Shown here piece after piece: positions 32,735 to 42,026 of a stretch of 64,000 nucleotides of DNA (position 1 is the first letter of the stretch; the number at the start of each line of letters is the position of its first letter). The notes beneath the pieces are model-generated. The model made no database searches. It was given only the letters and a program-made list of their open reading frames with translations, and was not told the origin of the DNA. Both the position numbers and the translations under genes were made by a program. Source of the stretch: JBEKIK01 sp963845975 (GTDB lineage Bacteria; Planctomycetota; Planctomycetia; Pirellulales; Thermoguttaceae); contig CAWJUD010000002.1 of assembly GCA_963845975.1 (NCBI GenBank), positions 1,240,001 to 1,304,000 of the forward strand, in the 5' to 3' direction.

Positions 32735-33699
32735 GTGATCCGCCTTATAGTGATGACGATTGCGATTTGTGCGGCATCGGCGGCGAGCGCTCAGAGTATG
32801 CCGTCAGGGCAATTGCCTAATCCGGCCATAGTGCGGATAATCGCACCGGAAGGCGACGGGATTTCGTACGGCTCGGGCGCATTGGTTGCTGTAAACGATA
32901 CGTACGGACTGGTGGTAACGAACTGGCACGTGGTGCGCGACGCCGCCGCGCCGGTTTGGGTGGCTTTTCCCAATGGATTCCGTTCCGCGGCAACCATTTT
33001 GAAGACCGATCGGGATTGGGACCTGGCCGCTCTGGCGGTCTGGCGTCCGAACGTATTACCGCTTCCCGTGGCCGCCGAGCCCCCGCGCCCGGAGAGCGGC
33101 TGACCATTGCCGGCTACGGCAGCGGTTGGTTTCGGGCGGTCTCGGGCCAATGCACCCAGTATGTATCGCCGGGCGGGAATCATCCCTTTGAGATGATCGA
33201 ATTATCGGCCCCTGCCAGAAACGGCGATTCAGGCGGACCGATTCTCAACGACCGCGGCGAGATTGCAGGCGTCCTGTTTGGCTCGGCTTATGGCCAGACC
33301 ACGGGCAGCTACTGCGGGCGGTTGCGATGTTTTTTGAACTCCGTGGGCGACGACTTCCAACGGCTTCCCGCTCAACCGGCTGCGATTGCCCGACAGCAAT
33401 CGTCCCCTCTCGTTCCGCTTGCCGCTATTGCCGCACAACCTTCTTCATCCATACCCGCGTCGAACAATGCACAGGGTCCCGCCTTGAAGGAGGATATTCC
33501 GTATTCAATAGGAAATAACAGAAAAACATCGCCGGTTGCAACGGCCATATCCGCCACAATGCGGCCGTCATCTATCCCTAACGCGTCGTCTATAACAACA
33601 GTGTCCTGGTTCGATCAGATACGGAATTATTTGGCTGTAATAGGCATTCTTGCGGTATTGATCCAAGGACTGCGCGTGGCAAGAAAACTGGCAGGGTAG
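32735..33699 (+). pseudogene. S1C (DegP/HtrA-type) serine protease, one frameshift
   Basis: Signal peptide (M-I-R-L-I-V-M-T-I-A-I-C-A-A-S-A) from the GTG at 32735; an ATG at 32753 is an alternative. The trypsin-like domain has S-G-A-L-V..V-T-N-W-H-V-V (His), D-R-D-W-D-L-A-A-L (Asp), then a break at about 33095. There C-G-C-C-C-G-G-A-G-A-G-C would need one more G to read R-P-G-E-R-L-T-I-A-G-Y-G. The continuation holds R-N-G-D-S-G-G-P (Ser), so the triad is complete if the frame is restored. No PDZ domain; a Pro/Ser-rich linker and a C-terminal membrane helix (I-G-I-L-A-V-L-I-Q-G-L) follow. Likely an envelope-anchored protease. The shift may be a base-calling error. Confidence 0.82.
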
Positions 33700-33996
33700 C
33701 CCTCTTGGGTGGTTTGGCGGGTATTTATTATTGAGAATGACCTGAAATTCGAATGCCGATTTTATTGGCATTATTTTATGTTGTTTAGCCGCGACCCGTG
33801 GGGAGCGGGTCGGAGATCCCGAATTCTCCATGTTTTTAATCCTAATTTCAGGACACACCCATTATATATCATCAGAGGCCCTTTTATTCTTGGGGGGGCG
33901 GGTCTATTTGACATTCGACGGATTGTGGTACGATAACTCGTTCCGCGCCGCATTCAGGCGTTAACAAAACCACAAACTCCAAGCTCATTACGATCC
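33700..33996. other. Spacer with dispersed repeat
   Basis: No gene. At 33781-33810 it holds TTGTTTAGCCGCGACCCG..GGGAGCGGGT, shared with 19667-19696. Confidence 0.55.
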
Positions 33997-36123
33997 ATGG
34001 CTATCGACGCATATTCTCAGTGTCCTGGCGCCACCGGCAAAAAGATCAAATTTTGCTGCTCCGACTTTTTTGCTGAATTGGAGAAAATAGATCGCATGGT
34101 GGAAGGCGAGCAATATGCCGCATGCCTGCAGCACATCGATTTGCTCCGCCAGCAGCCCGCGAACAGCGACCGGCAATGCCTGCTGGCCTATCAGGCGATG
34201 TTGCTCCGCGCGACGGGCCAGTATGAAGCCGCAGAAACCCTTGTCGCGTATTTTTTGCAAAAGTATCCGGCCAATCAGGCCGCATTGGCCGAGTCGGCAA
34301 TCCTGAATACCATGAAAAGAGATTATGCGTCGGCCATGAACTTTTTACAGCGTTCATTCGCCGAAGCCAAGGGTTCCTGGTCTTGGCGGACATATCAGGC
34401 GGCCGAAATATTGGTCGAGACTTTTTTCAATCAAGGCCGATGGTTGCCCGCCCGGGCGTTGCTCCAATTTCTGCTTATTGTGCAGAGGGAGAACCGCAAT
34501 GTTTCGCAAATGCTGACGGATTTGCTCCGATCGCCCGACGTGCCGCTGTTGCTGAAGGAGGATCCGCGATTTCCGCAGCCGCCCGAGAATGTCCCCTGGG
34601 CGGATCGGTTTTCCCGGGCCATAAGCCCGATGATGTACGGCGATTGGCGGAGCACAGAGGGGAATCTGGCTGCATTGGCGTCTGAAATTATCGATTTTCC
34701 CGCGATCTGGCGGAGTTTGGCCACGGTGCGCGGTTGGCTTAGCGACTATTCCGGCTCAATCGAGGCCCTGCGCAGGTACGCTTCCTTTGATATCCCCTTG
34801 GAAGACGCGGTCGAAGCCGAAGCCACGGCGATGCTCTTGTGCGAAAGTCCCTTGGGCGATGATAAGCCGGTTTTGAACGCCGTCTGGACTGTCAACGACG
34901 TCGAGGGCTTGCAGGAGTCGTTTTTGTCCGATCCGCGCATAGCACCTTTGCCTGGTGATCTGTTAAATTACGCCGGCGAGGACACGCCGCCGCCAAAGGC
35001 GGCCTACATGATTTTAGACCGTCCGGCGGTAGAATCGCCGGAAGGCCTTGCGATCCGATCAATGCCTATTTTTATCGGGCAATTATTCCTGTTCGGCCGC
35101 CAGACGGATCGCGAAGCCCGGCTTGAACTTATAGGCGCCACCGCCGCCGAGCTTTCTCAAATCAAGACTGTATTAAACGAGTCGGGCGGTCAATGGCTCC
35201 AGGGTGAAGAAAAAACCGAGGAAATAACAACGGCTTCCGCCACTGAGGATTTATTGCGGCCGAAATGGCGGCCGCCGATGCAATTAAAACCGCAGCAGTT
35301 TCATGCCATTCTAGCCGAGTATAGGCGCGACGCCGTCTTGAACCGTTGGCCTGAGATGAAACTGGGCGCGCTCGAGGGCCTGTCGCCCGGCCAAGCCGCC
35401 GCCGATGCCAAGTATCACATTAAACTCCAGGCGGCGATCATGGTGCTGCAATTTTATGCCGACAATCTCCGCTGGTCGTTCGATTTTAACGAATTGCGCA
35501 GGCGTTTGGGCCTGCCGACCCTGGAACCGATCGATGCTCCGCCCGGCAAAATAAACCAGTTGCCCCTGGTCAGATTGGTGCGAGTAAACGCGGAAAAACT
35601 TTCCGATGAAGAACTGGTCCAAGGCTTCCAACGCGCGGCGGGTTACAACCACCGGGCGGCGGTGGTGAAATTCGGCAGAGAAATTATCGACCGCCCCGGG
35701 TTCGCCGAGCGTAGAGAACGGGCACTGGCCTATATGACCCTCGCTCGCATGGACGACGACTTGGACCGGGCATTATCGTACGTCGAAGCCGGACGCAAGG
35801 CTACCGACGGTACGGGTAAATCGCACGCCACGTGGGATCTTGAAGAGTTGTCGTTGCGCTTCGCCCGGCAAGATATACCCGAGGCCTTGCAGCTTATCCG
35901 GCACATCGAAACTACGCATATCAACGAGCCGAACGTATCGCTGATTCTGACGCAGATCCTTGTCGAGGCCGGCCTGCTGCGCCCCGACGGCACCCCGGCA
36001 ATACCGCCCGGCCGCCCCGAAGCCGAAATGGCCGCATCCGGCGCTGCCGCCGATGAACCCGGCAAACTCTGGACCCCCGGCAGCGAATCCACCGGCGGCG
36101 GAAAACTCTGGGTCCCAGAATAA
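33997..36123 (+). CDS. TPR-type protein with SEC-C-like N-terminus
   Basis: 708 residues starting M-A-I-D-A-Y-S-Q-C-P-G-A-T-G-K-K-I-K-F-C-C. This is a SEC-C-like zinc motif in which the usual first C-P-C-G-S is reduced to C-P-G-A-T, leaving three cysteines plus possible His/Asp ligands. Residues 30-200 and 560-670 contain TPR-like helical pairs (Y-E-A-A-E-T-L-V..Y-P-A-N-Q-A-A-L-A; A-L-S-Y-V-E-A-G-R-K-A). The centre (residues 240-480) is globular and unrecognised. A low-complexity tail ends with G-K-L-W-T-P-G and G-K-L-W-V-P-E, a short repeat. No signal peptide, so it is cytoplasmic. The ATG at 33997 lacks an evident ribosome site. Probably a planctomycete-specific scaffold. Confidence 0.75.
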   Translation: MAIDAYSQCPGATGKKIKFCCSDFFAELEKIDRMVEGEQYAACLQHIDLLRQQPANSDRQCLLAYQAMLLRATGQYEAAETLVAYFLQKYPANQAALAESAILNTMKRDYASAMNFLQRSFAEAKGSWSWRTYQAAEILVETFFNQGRWLPARALLQFLLIVQRENRNVSQMLTDLLRSPDVPLLLKEDPRFPQPPENVPWADRFSRAISPMMYGDWRSTEGNLAALASEIIDFPAIWRSLATVRGWLSDYSGSIEALRRYASFDIPLEDAVEAEATAMLLCESPLGDDKPVLNAVWTVNDVEGLQESFLSDPRIAPLPGDLLNYAGEDTPPPKAAYMILDRPAVESPEGLAIRSMPIFIGQLFLFGRQTDREARLELIGATAAELSQIKTVLNESGGQWLQGEEKTEEITTASATEDLLRPKWRPPMQLKPQQFHAILAEYRRDAVLNRWPEMKLGALEGLSPGQAAADAKYHIKLQAAIMVLQFYADNLRWSFDFNELRRRLGLPTLEPIDAPPGKINQLPLVRLVRVNAEKLSDEELVQGFQRAAGYNHRAAVVKFGREIIDRPGFAERRERALAYMTLARMDDDLDRALSYVEAGRKATDGTGKSHATWDLEELSLRFARQDIPEALQLIRHIETTHINEPNVSLILTQILVEAGLLRPDGTPAIPPGRPEAEMAASGAAADEPGKLWTPGSESTGGGKLWVPE

Positions 36124-36180
36124 ATGTTATTAAATCCGGAGAAAAAAACTCCGCGACCCCCTTATTACGGGCCAGCTACG

Positions 36181-37014
36181 ATGAAGATTTCACCTTATTT
36201 CGAGTACGAGGGACGGACGAGAGCGTTGGATCGGTACGCCCTCTTTACCACAACCAAGAAGAGAGACTGGTCCATCAGCGAAAAATTGGACTTGTACCGG
36301 GCAGCCGTCCAGGCGTTCGATTCAGCCGCCGATGAGCGAAGCCGAAGGCGGCATTTCGATAGAATCTATAGAGACTTGAAACGCTGGTGGGGGATTGCAC
36401 GAAACGGAAGTCTTGCGGCCCCAGAGACGATCTTCGCTCTGTTGACGGACGAGTGTGGGGCCTGCTCTCGTATAAGCGGCATGACGTTGATGGATGTACA
36501 GAATCGTTGTAATCAAGCGGCCGTTGTTGAATGCCTTCGCAAGGTTCGAGTGTTCAAGAAACTGAAATCCGACGACTATCCAGTCATGGCTGTGTCCAAG
36601 TTCCTTCACTTCTTTAACCCGAGGTTGTTTGTGATCTGGGATCGAGCCGTTGTTCTTGAGAAGGTTTATGGCGTGTTCCGCCGCGACTGGGATTCTTCCT
36701 ACCGGGACATCAAAGTGCCAACGGATGATAACTGGATGAAATTCTATCTGGCGTACCTGCTTTGGGCAGGGAAGGCCATACATGCACACGGTCTGATGGA
36801 TGGGTTTGCGACTTGGTTCGTCGAAGCCGTGAGTAGCGAACCAGAAGCAGAGGATTTCCGCCAGGAGCTAAAGCACTACTACGCTACGGCCTTTGAGTTC
36901 ATTGCTATCGGTTCGGCATTGCTGGAAAACAAAGGAAATGGCTGCGGCTCGGGCAGGCGAAGCAATTGTCCGCGAATCCGTCAGGCTCGTCGGCACCTAT
37001 TAGGAGCCGAATAA
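36181..37014 (+). CDS. Unrecognised protein, possibly acquired
   Basis: 277 residues from the ATG at 36181; the frame is open from 36124, but that part follows the previous stop directly and is Pro/Lys-rich spacer. Contents: an Arg-rich N-terminal helix region, C-G-A-C near residue 96, and M-A-V-S-K-F-L-H-F-F-N-P-R-L-F-V-I-W-D-R-A-V, which recalls the S-K-x-L-H-F-x-x-P-x-L-x-P-x-x-D pattern of some DNA-glycosylase-like helical proteins (weak). The last 25 residues (G-C-G-S-G-R-R-S-N-C-P-R..) look unlike the rest and may be read-through into spacer. It ends next to the ATAAAGGGGTCGGGAATC repeat. Function unknown. Confidence 0.55.
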   Translation: MKISPYFEYEGRTRALDRYALFTTTKKRDWSISEKLDLYRAAVQAFDSAADERSRRRHFDRIYRDLKRWWGIARNGSLAAPETIFALLTDECGACSRISGMTLMDVQNRCNQAAVVECLRKVRVFKKLKSDDYPVMAVSKFLHFFNPRLFVIWDRAVVLEKVYGVFRRDWDSSYRDIKVPTDDNWMKFYLAYLLWAGKAIHAHGLMDGFATWFVEAVSSEPEAEDFRQELKHYYATAFEFIAIGSALLENKGNGCGSGRRSNCPRIRQARRHLLGAE

Positions 37015-37028
37015 AGGGGTCGGGAATC
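37011..37028. repeat. ATAAAGGGGTCGGGAATC motif
   Basis: Same sequence (one A fewer) as the reverse complement of the empty site reconstructed under the IS66/IS4 pair at 21.34/22.87 kb. This indicates a dispersed intergenic unit that both insertion sequences entered. Confidence 0.65.
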
Positions 37029-37039
37029 CTAACTTTCAT

Positions 37040-37336
37040 TTAATTCATTTTCTCTGTGAATTTTTGGGCTAATTCTTGGGGAGTGATGCCGCGAATCAAA
37101 AATCGTTTTTGATGCGAACTCTCCCCGGAAATCAATTCGATCTGCGATTTTCGCAACCCAAGTGCTTTGGCCATTAATTCTATAACCGCCTTGTTGGCCT
37201 TGCCCTTTTCGGGCGATTGGGTAACGCACATTTTCAGCATTCCTTCTTGCTCGCCGCGAATTTCGTTTCGTCGACTGCCAGGCTGCGCCCGCACGGGCAG
37301 AATCGTACCTTCGGGATGTGGCTGTAGTGCAATCAT
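37040..37336 (-). CDS. yggU: YggU/DUF167 family protein
   Basis: 98 residues. V-R-A-Q-P-G-S-R-R-N-E-I, P-E-K-G-K-A-N-K-A-V-I-E-L-M-A-K, and I-E-L-I-S-G-E-S-S-H-Q-K-R are the three conserved blocks of the DUF167/YggU fold. The biochemical role is unknown; it is commonly found after yggS. The start ATG overlaps the stop of the upstream yggS gene by 4 bp (ATGA), so the two are translationally coupled. Confidence 0.9.
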   Translation of the reverse strand: MIALQPHPEGTILPVRAQPGSRRNEIRGEQEGMLKMCVTQSPEKGKANKAVIELMAKALGLRKSQIELISGESSHQKRFLIRGITPQELAQKFTEKMN

Positions 37337-38040
37337 TGTTCCAGTCCTTCGAACAATGCCGTGCCGATGCGCACGATTGTCGCCCCTTCCTCGACGGCTA
37401 TTTCGTAATCGCCGCTCATGCCCATCGATAGTTCATGCAAAACAATTTCCGGCGCAGAGTGCGCAAGCATCCGATCGCGGAGCTTTCGCAAGGCGGCGAA
37501 ATCGCGTCGGGCGGCCTCCTGTCCTCCTTCCAGGCTTGCCATGCACATCAGCCCGCGTATCTCCACGTGCTCCAGCGCAGCCAGTTCCGGGAGCAAGGGT
37601 TCGACCTCGTGGGCTTGAAAGCCCCCTTTGGCCGGCTCGCCGGAGGTGTTGACTTCCAGCAGAATCGCTACCCGCCGGCCGAGTTCGGCCGCCGTTTCGT
37701 CGAGGGCTTTTATTATTCGCAGGCTATCGGCCGAATGAATCATCGACGCCAACGGCAGCGTGCGCCGGACTTTGTTCCGCTGCAAATGCCCGATCAAATG
37801 CCAACGGATCGGCAAATCGGCCAGTTCGCCGGCCCTTTGCCAGAGCTGCTGTGGGCGGCTTTCGCCCAAGTCGGCGCACCCGGCCGCAACCAAGGCCTCA
37901 ATTTCCGCCTTGCCCACGTATTTGGTCACTGCCACCAGTTTAATTTCTTCCCCGCCACGCCCGCTGCGCGTCGCGGCCGCGGTGATGCGTTGGCGGACCA
38001 GGGAAAGATTTTCACCGATTCGAGCGGAAATATCGGGCAT
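37333..38040 (-). CDS. yggS: YggS/PLPBP pyridoxal-phosphate homeostasis protein
   Basis: 235 residues, typical length. The PLP lysine is in L-V-A-V-T-K-Y-V (near residue 39). The family blocks L-G-E-S-R-P-Q, W-H-L-I-G-H-L-Q-R-N-K, H-S-A-D-S, L-L-E-V-N-T-S-G-E-P-A-K-G-G, G-L-M-C-M-A and S-M-G-M-S-G-D-Y-E-I-A-V are present. It binds PLP without known catalysis and buffers vitamin B6 and amino-acid pools. Operon with yggU; the often intervening yggT membrane gene is absent. Confidence 0.95.
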   Translation of the reverse strand: MPDISARIGENLSLVRQRITAAATRSGRGGEEIKLVAVTKYVGKAEIEALVAAGCADLGESRPQQLWQRAGELADLPIRWHLIGHLQRNKVRRTLPLASMIHSADSLRIIKALDETAAELGRRVAILLEVNTSGEPAKGGFQAHEVEPLLPELAALEHVEIRGLMCMASLEGGQEAARRDFAALRKLRDRMLAHSAPEIVLHELSMGMSGDYEIAVEEGATIVRIGTALFEGLEQ

Positions 38041-38311
38041 GGTTAAAATCCCAGCTCATCTGTCGCATGAAACGACTTACATTAACAACAACAATCCATT
38101 ATTATCACTAAACCATCGACCTTTTTAAAGCTCTGTCACAATGAACAAACAAGCTAATCCAGGAGGTCTAGGAAAGCGACGGGTGCGTAAAACCTCGATT
38201 TTTCGATAGTTAATCCGCCAAGAAGTCGAGCTTTACCCGAATGCCTGCTTTGCCAATAATGCATCAGACTCGAAATTAGACCTTCCATTTTTTATCTCCA
38301 AGGATCAAATC
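38041..38311. other. Intergenic region between divergent genes
   Basis: About 270 bp, AT-rich, with no recognised gene or structure. It presumably holds promoters for yggS and the thioredoxin lipoprotein. Confidence 0.4.
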
Positions 38312-40753
38312 ATGTCACAGATTATTTACCGAAAAAATTCCGGATTCAGTCTGCTTTTACCATTTTTTGCCCTCGCATTTTTGATGTTCTTATGGGCCGG
38401 ATGCAGTCGAACGGAATCGGAAAAAGCATCCGGGACGTCAAAAACGCCGAACAAGACAGACAAATCGCCGCCGGAATCAAAGCCCGCATCCGGCCGGAAA
38501 ATGGATACCGGCCGTGCCGTATTGGAGGCCATGGCCCAGGCGTATCTCAGTGCAAAATCTTACAACGATAAAGGCACGGTCCGGATTATGGCCGAAGCCG
38601 GGGATAAAAAAATAGATAAAAAGGTCGATTTTGCCGTGGCCTTCCAGCGGCCTAACAAGCTGCGCATTGAGGCGTATACGATGCAGATTGTCATCGACGG
38701 GAAAAAACTCTATGCCTCCATTAACGATCTTCCCGGCCAGGTGTTGGAAAAAGACGCCCCCGCCGAGTTGACCATGAAATCGGTTTATTGCAATCGAGTC
38801 CTCATCGATGCCGCTTTCAATGGATTTGCCGGGGCCGTGCCTCAAATACTATTGCTCTTGGACGACAAGGCGGTTGATATCTTATTGAGTGACGCCGAGG
38901 AGCCGCAACTGGTCGAACCGGGCGAAATCGGGGGCCGCCCGCACTATCGCGTGCAAATCCGCCGGCCCGACGGTCTAGCCGTTTTATGGATCGATAAAGA
39001 AACGTTTGTCCTGCGGCGAATGATTCTGCCTACAAACGATCTTCGTCGCCAGATGGCCGAGAGCCTTGGCGGCGTGCAGATCGAAACGTTGTCACTTGTA
39101 GCCGATTTTTCCGACGCACGATTAAATGGTCCAATTGATCCTCAGGCGTTCCAATTTGAAGTGCCCGCCGACGCCGAGATAGTAAAATTTTTCATTCTGC
39201 CCGATCCCGGGCAATTGCTGGCCAAAAAGGTTCCCGACTTCAAGTTCGTGGGCCTTGACGGCAAACCTATCACTTCGCAATCACTGGCGGGCAAGATCGC
39301 GGTTGTGGATTTTTGGGCCACTTGGTGCGAACCATGCAAGTTAAGCCTGCCAAATCTGCAAAAAGTCTACGAAAAATACAAGGACAACGATAAAGTCGTT
39401 TTCATGGCCGTAAACATCGACGATCCGAAAGTCGGCGACAAGGTGATAGAAGATCTTTTCCATGAATTAAAACTGACTATTCCAATTTACCGCGATCCGG
39501 AAATCACCGCCGCCGCGTTCAAATTCTTCGACATAGGCATTCCCAGTTCGTTCATCATCGACGCCAACGGCATAGTACAAGATTACGAAGCGGGGCTGAA
39601 TCCGGATTTGGTTACAGTTCTGCCTGAAAAAATCGACAGACTTCTGGACGGCGAAAACATCTTTGACGCGCCGTTGAAACGTTATCAGGAAAAGCTCAAA
39701 CAGTATGAAAATCCGGAAGAGCAGACCGTGCCCCTGGCTAAGATCTCTCCGCGCAGCGAACCGCGGACCTTCAAGCTTTCGCCGCTTTGGAAATCCGCCG
39801 ATCTTAAATCCCCGGGCAACATGTTGGTCCTCAATTCGCCCAATGTCCAGCCGCGCTTGATAGTTATCGAAGGCGCCACATCCCTGGCCGAAGTCGGATT
39901 GGACGGCAAAGTCATTGCCGTGCATAAATTAAACATCGGCGAGGCGGAATTCGTCACCAACATCCGCTCCCTGGTCGCCGCCGATGGGAAAACCTATTTC
40001 GCCGTTTTTGCCGGCGCCCAGCAGCGCTGTCACGTTTTGGACGACCAATGGAATATAGTGCTCAGTTACCCGGAAAACGCCCTTGAAAATCCACACAGCG
40101 GCATAGCCGACGTGGAACTCGGCGACCTGGACGGCGACGGCGCGCCGAAAATGTACGTCGGCTATTGGGACGTGGTCGGCGTGCAGGCGGTAACGCTCGA
40201 GGGCAAACGCATCTGGGCAAACCGCTCGATTTCCAGCGTCGCCCGCATGGCCCTGACCGAGCCCGACGCCGACGGCCGGCGCCTTTTGCTGTGCGCAAAC
40301 AGCAAAGGCACGCTGGTGGAACTGGATGCCAAGGGCCAGCGCCAAGCGGAGATATCCGTGCCCAATCGCCCCATCGGCTGGATCGCCGCCGCCGATCTGC
40401 AAGGCGACGGCCGGCTGCTGTGGTGCGGGCTTTCGGCCATGAAAATGGGTGAGACCATCGCCTTTGGTTTTAACCTCGATGGCCGGGAACTCTGGAACTA
40501 TGCCTTGCCCGTGGGCTTGCAGCCCCAACCCGTCGAGCAAATCATCTCCGGCAAAATCACCAGCCAAGGACCCGGCCAGTGGATCCTGCCCGGCCCGGAC
40601 GGCTCGATCAACTTCATCACCGCCGAGGGCAAGCTATTGGACGCCTTCAACTACGGCGCCATGCTGCAAGGCTTGGCTACCGTCACCATCGACGGCCAAC
40701 CCGTCCTGATCGTAGCCTCGCCCAACGGCCTGGAGGCGTGGAAAGTGGAATAA
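38312..40753 (+). CDS. Thioredoxin-fold (TlpA/ResA-like) multidomain lipoprotein
   Basis: 813 residues; ATG at 38312 with AAGGA 7 nt upstream. Lipobox L-W-A-G-C gives predicted lipidated Cys31. After a Lys/Pro/Ser linker, residues 70-290 look like a LolA/DUF2092-type beta-barrel half that scoops lipid-like ligands (K-V-D-F-A-V-A-F-Q-R-P-N-K-L-R-I-E-A). Residues 305-450 are a TlpA-like thioredoxin with active site W-C-E-P-C and cis-Pro region G-I-P-S-S-F-I-I-D. Residues 500-813 resemble a beta-propeller with one FG-GAP-like D-L-D-G-D-G-A-P-K. The fusion suggests an envelope redox protein docking on a partner by its propeller. The substrate is unknown. Confidence 0.85.
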   Translation: MSQIIYRKNSGFSLLLPFFALAFLMFLWAGCSRTESEKASGTSKTPNKTDKSPPESKPASGRKMDTGRAVLEAMAQAYLSAKSYNDKGTVRIMAEAGDKKIDKKVDFAVAFQRPNKLRIEAYTMQIVIDGKKLYASINDLPGQVLEKDAPAELTMKSVYCNRVLIDAAFNGFAGAVPQILLLLDDKAVDILLSDAEEPQLVEPGEIGGRPHYRVQIRRPDGLAVLWIDKETFVLRRMILPTNDLRRQMAESLGGVQIETLSLVADFSDARLNGPIDPQAFQFEVPADAEIVKFFILPDPGQLLAKKVPDFKFVGLDGKPITSQSLAGKIAVVDFWATWCEPCKLSLPNLQKVYEKYKDNDKVVFMAVNIDDPKVGDKVIEDLFHELKLTIPIYRDPEITAAAFKFFDIGIPSSFIIDANGIVQDYEAGLNPDLVTVLPEKIDRLLDGENIFDAPLKRYQEKLKQYENPEEQTVPLAKISPRSEPRTFKLSPLWKSADLKSPGNMLVLNSPNVQPRLIVIEGATSLAEVGLDGKVIAVHKLNIGEAEFVTNIRSLVAADGKTYFAVFAGAQQRCHVLDDQWNIVLSYPENALENPHSGIADVELGDLDGDGAPKMYVGYWDVVGVQAVTLEGKRIWANRSISSVARMALTEPDADGRRLLLCANSKGTLVELDAKGQRQAEISVPNRPIGWIAAADLQGDGRLLWCGLSAMKMGETIAFGFNLDGRELWNYALPVGLQPQPVEQIISGKITSQGPGQWILPGPDGSINFITAEGKLLDAFNYGAMLQGLATVTIDGQPVLIVASPNGLEAWKVE

Positions 40754-40806
40754 ATAAATGGAACAGGCGCATATATTAGCAGCATAAATATTGGTTCCTG
40801 GCACCT

Positions 40807-40929
40807 TTATTCACCCTGAGCATGAATCTCGCCCGCAAATCGACGCACCTCGTCCAACTCGGGAATCACGATGGGCACAACCGACTCGTAATCGTCGTGG
40901 ACCTTGATTCTAACCTTCGCCGTGACCAC
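40807..40929 (-). CDS. Predicted 40-residue small protein
   Basis: GTG at 40929 is preceded by AGGAGGTG at 4-5 nt, a near-perfect ribosome site. The frame runs V-V-T-A-K-V-R-I-K-V-H-D-D-Y-E.. to H-A-Q-G-E and TAA at 40807. The composition (Val/Ile/Glu/Asp) is protein-like, with an amphipathic helix at the end (L-D-E-V-R-R-F-A-G-E-I). It lies alone in the 40754-41045 gap, downstream of and on the same strand as the HEPN-like gene. It could be an independent micro-protein, an antitoxin-sized partner, or a remnant of a larger gene. Confidence 0.5.
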   Translation of the reverse strand: MVTAKVRIKVHDDYESVVPIVIPELDEVRRFAGEIHAQGE

Positions 40930-41045
40930 GTTTCACCTCCTCTTTACGCCAGGATGGAGCTAAAACGGCGATAAGTCCAATTACTTGTGTTGCTTTTCCG
41001 TCAATAATTAAACTTATCCCCTTTTCCCCCTCCTCTCTTTATCCT

Positions 41046-42026
41046 CTAGTCTGTATTTTCTTCTTTGAATTCTGGCATCGCGATAGCAGATTGTGTAACG
41101 TCTGTGGCTCGATCTTTGAGCTTATGAAAAAGGCTAGTTGTGTGGTAAGCGTTTATCTGGATTTCATCCCCTTCTATTAGAAAGGTGTGTGGCAGCGCTT
41201 TCAACTGTGGCGTAATCCTTCCTCCGTTGTGTGCCAGAGCGTTTCGTGTCAGATACGCAATCTTTATCTCCATGTCATCCAGGCACGCATCTTTCAGAAC
41301 ACTCCCGAACGTTCCCTGAAAATCAGCAGCAAACGTCTTGAAATCACGCCATCGGAAGCCGGGTTTACCCTTCTTCAAACGAAGGCAGTGAGTCAAGTAC
41401 CATTCATAGCCGTAATATAGGCCACCATAACAAAGGCGTTCAAGACCCCAAATACTAGTACGGAAACTAATGTGTTCTAGTAGTATTTGCCAAGAGGCGT
41501 ATTTTTGTCGTATTATCTCTGCGGTATCTAGCCGCATATCGTCTATTTCCTTGTCAAGCTCTTTGATTGCTCTCCGAAGCTTTTGGTTAAGCATTGGCCT
41601 CATTGGCTCGCCTTGCTCTTCCAACTTTCCAAGGAGCTTATCGCCCAGAATATGGATTTTCTTGCAGTCCCAAATCTCGAAGGTGTTTAGTTTCCCGGCG
41701 ATGTTTATATCTAAGCATTTTGTCATCAACCATGGTAGTTGCCTAGCGTTTGATATTGCTTCCCATGTCCGTGTAAGATCGTACGCCGGTTCTCGCAGCT
41801 TTGAATGTCTTACCAGAGATAGAAATGAAGTTTTCCAACTGTCGCAGAAAAATCCCTCGTAGTCATCCTGATTCGGATTTATCTGGATTGTGCGTTTAAT
41901 TTCATCCACAGTTTTGCCTTTGTCATTGGATCCCAGCAACCATTTCGCCGGAATTCTGGGAATTGCGGAATTCCGGGGACACCATATATAATTATTAGGC
42001 TTTGCCTTTATTCCTGCTACGTCCAA
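41046..42026 (-). CDS. HEPN-like protein next to comM
   Basis: Up to 326 residues. The open frame starts with TTG inside the end of comM, and a hairpin (41948-41976) lies in the first 26 codons, so the true start may be further in. The protein is mainly helical and charged; the C-terminal third holds I-A-Y-L-T-R-N-A-L-A-H-N-G-G, the R-N-x3-H motif of HEPN domains (RNases in many toxin and abortive-infection systems, non-catalytic in others). The gene is AT-rich and lysine-rich compared with neighbours, suggesting transfer. No recognised antitoxin is adjacent; the 40-residue frame downstream is the only candidate partner. The family call rests on one motif plus length and context. Confidence 0.55.
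   Translation of the reverse strand: MDVAGIKAKPNNYIWCPRNSAIPRIPAKWLLGSNDKGKTVDEIKRTIQINPNQDDYEGFFCDSWKTSFLSLVRHSKLREPAYDLTRTWEAISNARQLPWLMTKCLDINIAGKLNTFEIWDCKKIHILGDKLLGKLEEQGEPMRPMLNQKLRRAIKELDKEIDDMRLDTAEIIRQKYASWQILLEHISFRTSIWGLERLCYGGLYYGYEWYLTHCLRLKKGKPGFRWRDFKTFAADFQGTFGSVLKDACLDDMEIKIAYLTRNALAHNGGRITPQLKALPHTFLIEGDEIQINAYHTTSLFHKLKDRATDVTQSAIAMPEFKEENTD
41948..41976. repeat. CCGGAATTC / GAATTCCGG hairpin
   Basis: Perfect 9-bp arms, 11-nt loop, 40 bp past the comM stop. It may terminate comM transcription and casts doubt on coding across this stretch. Confidence 0.55.
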
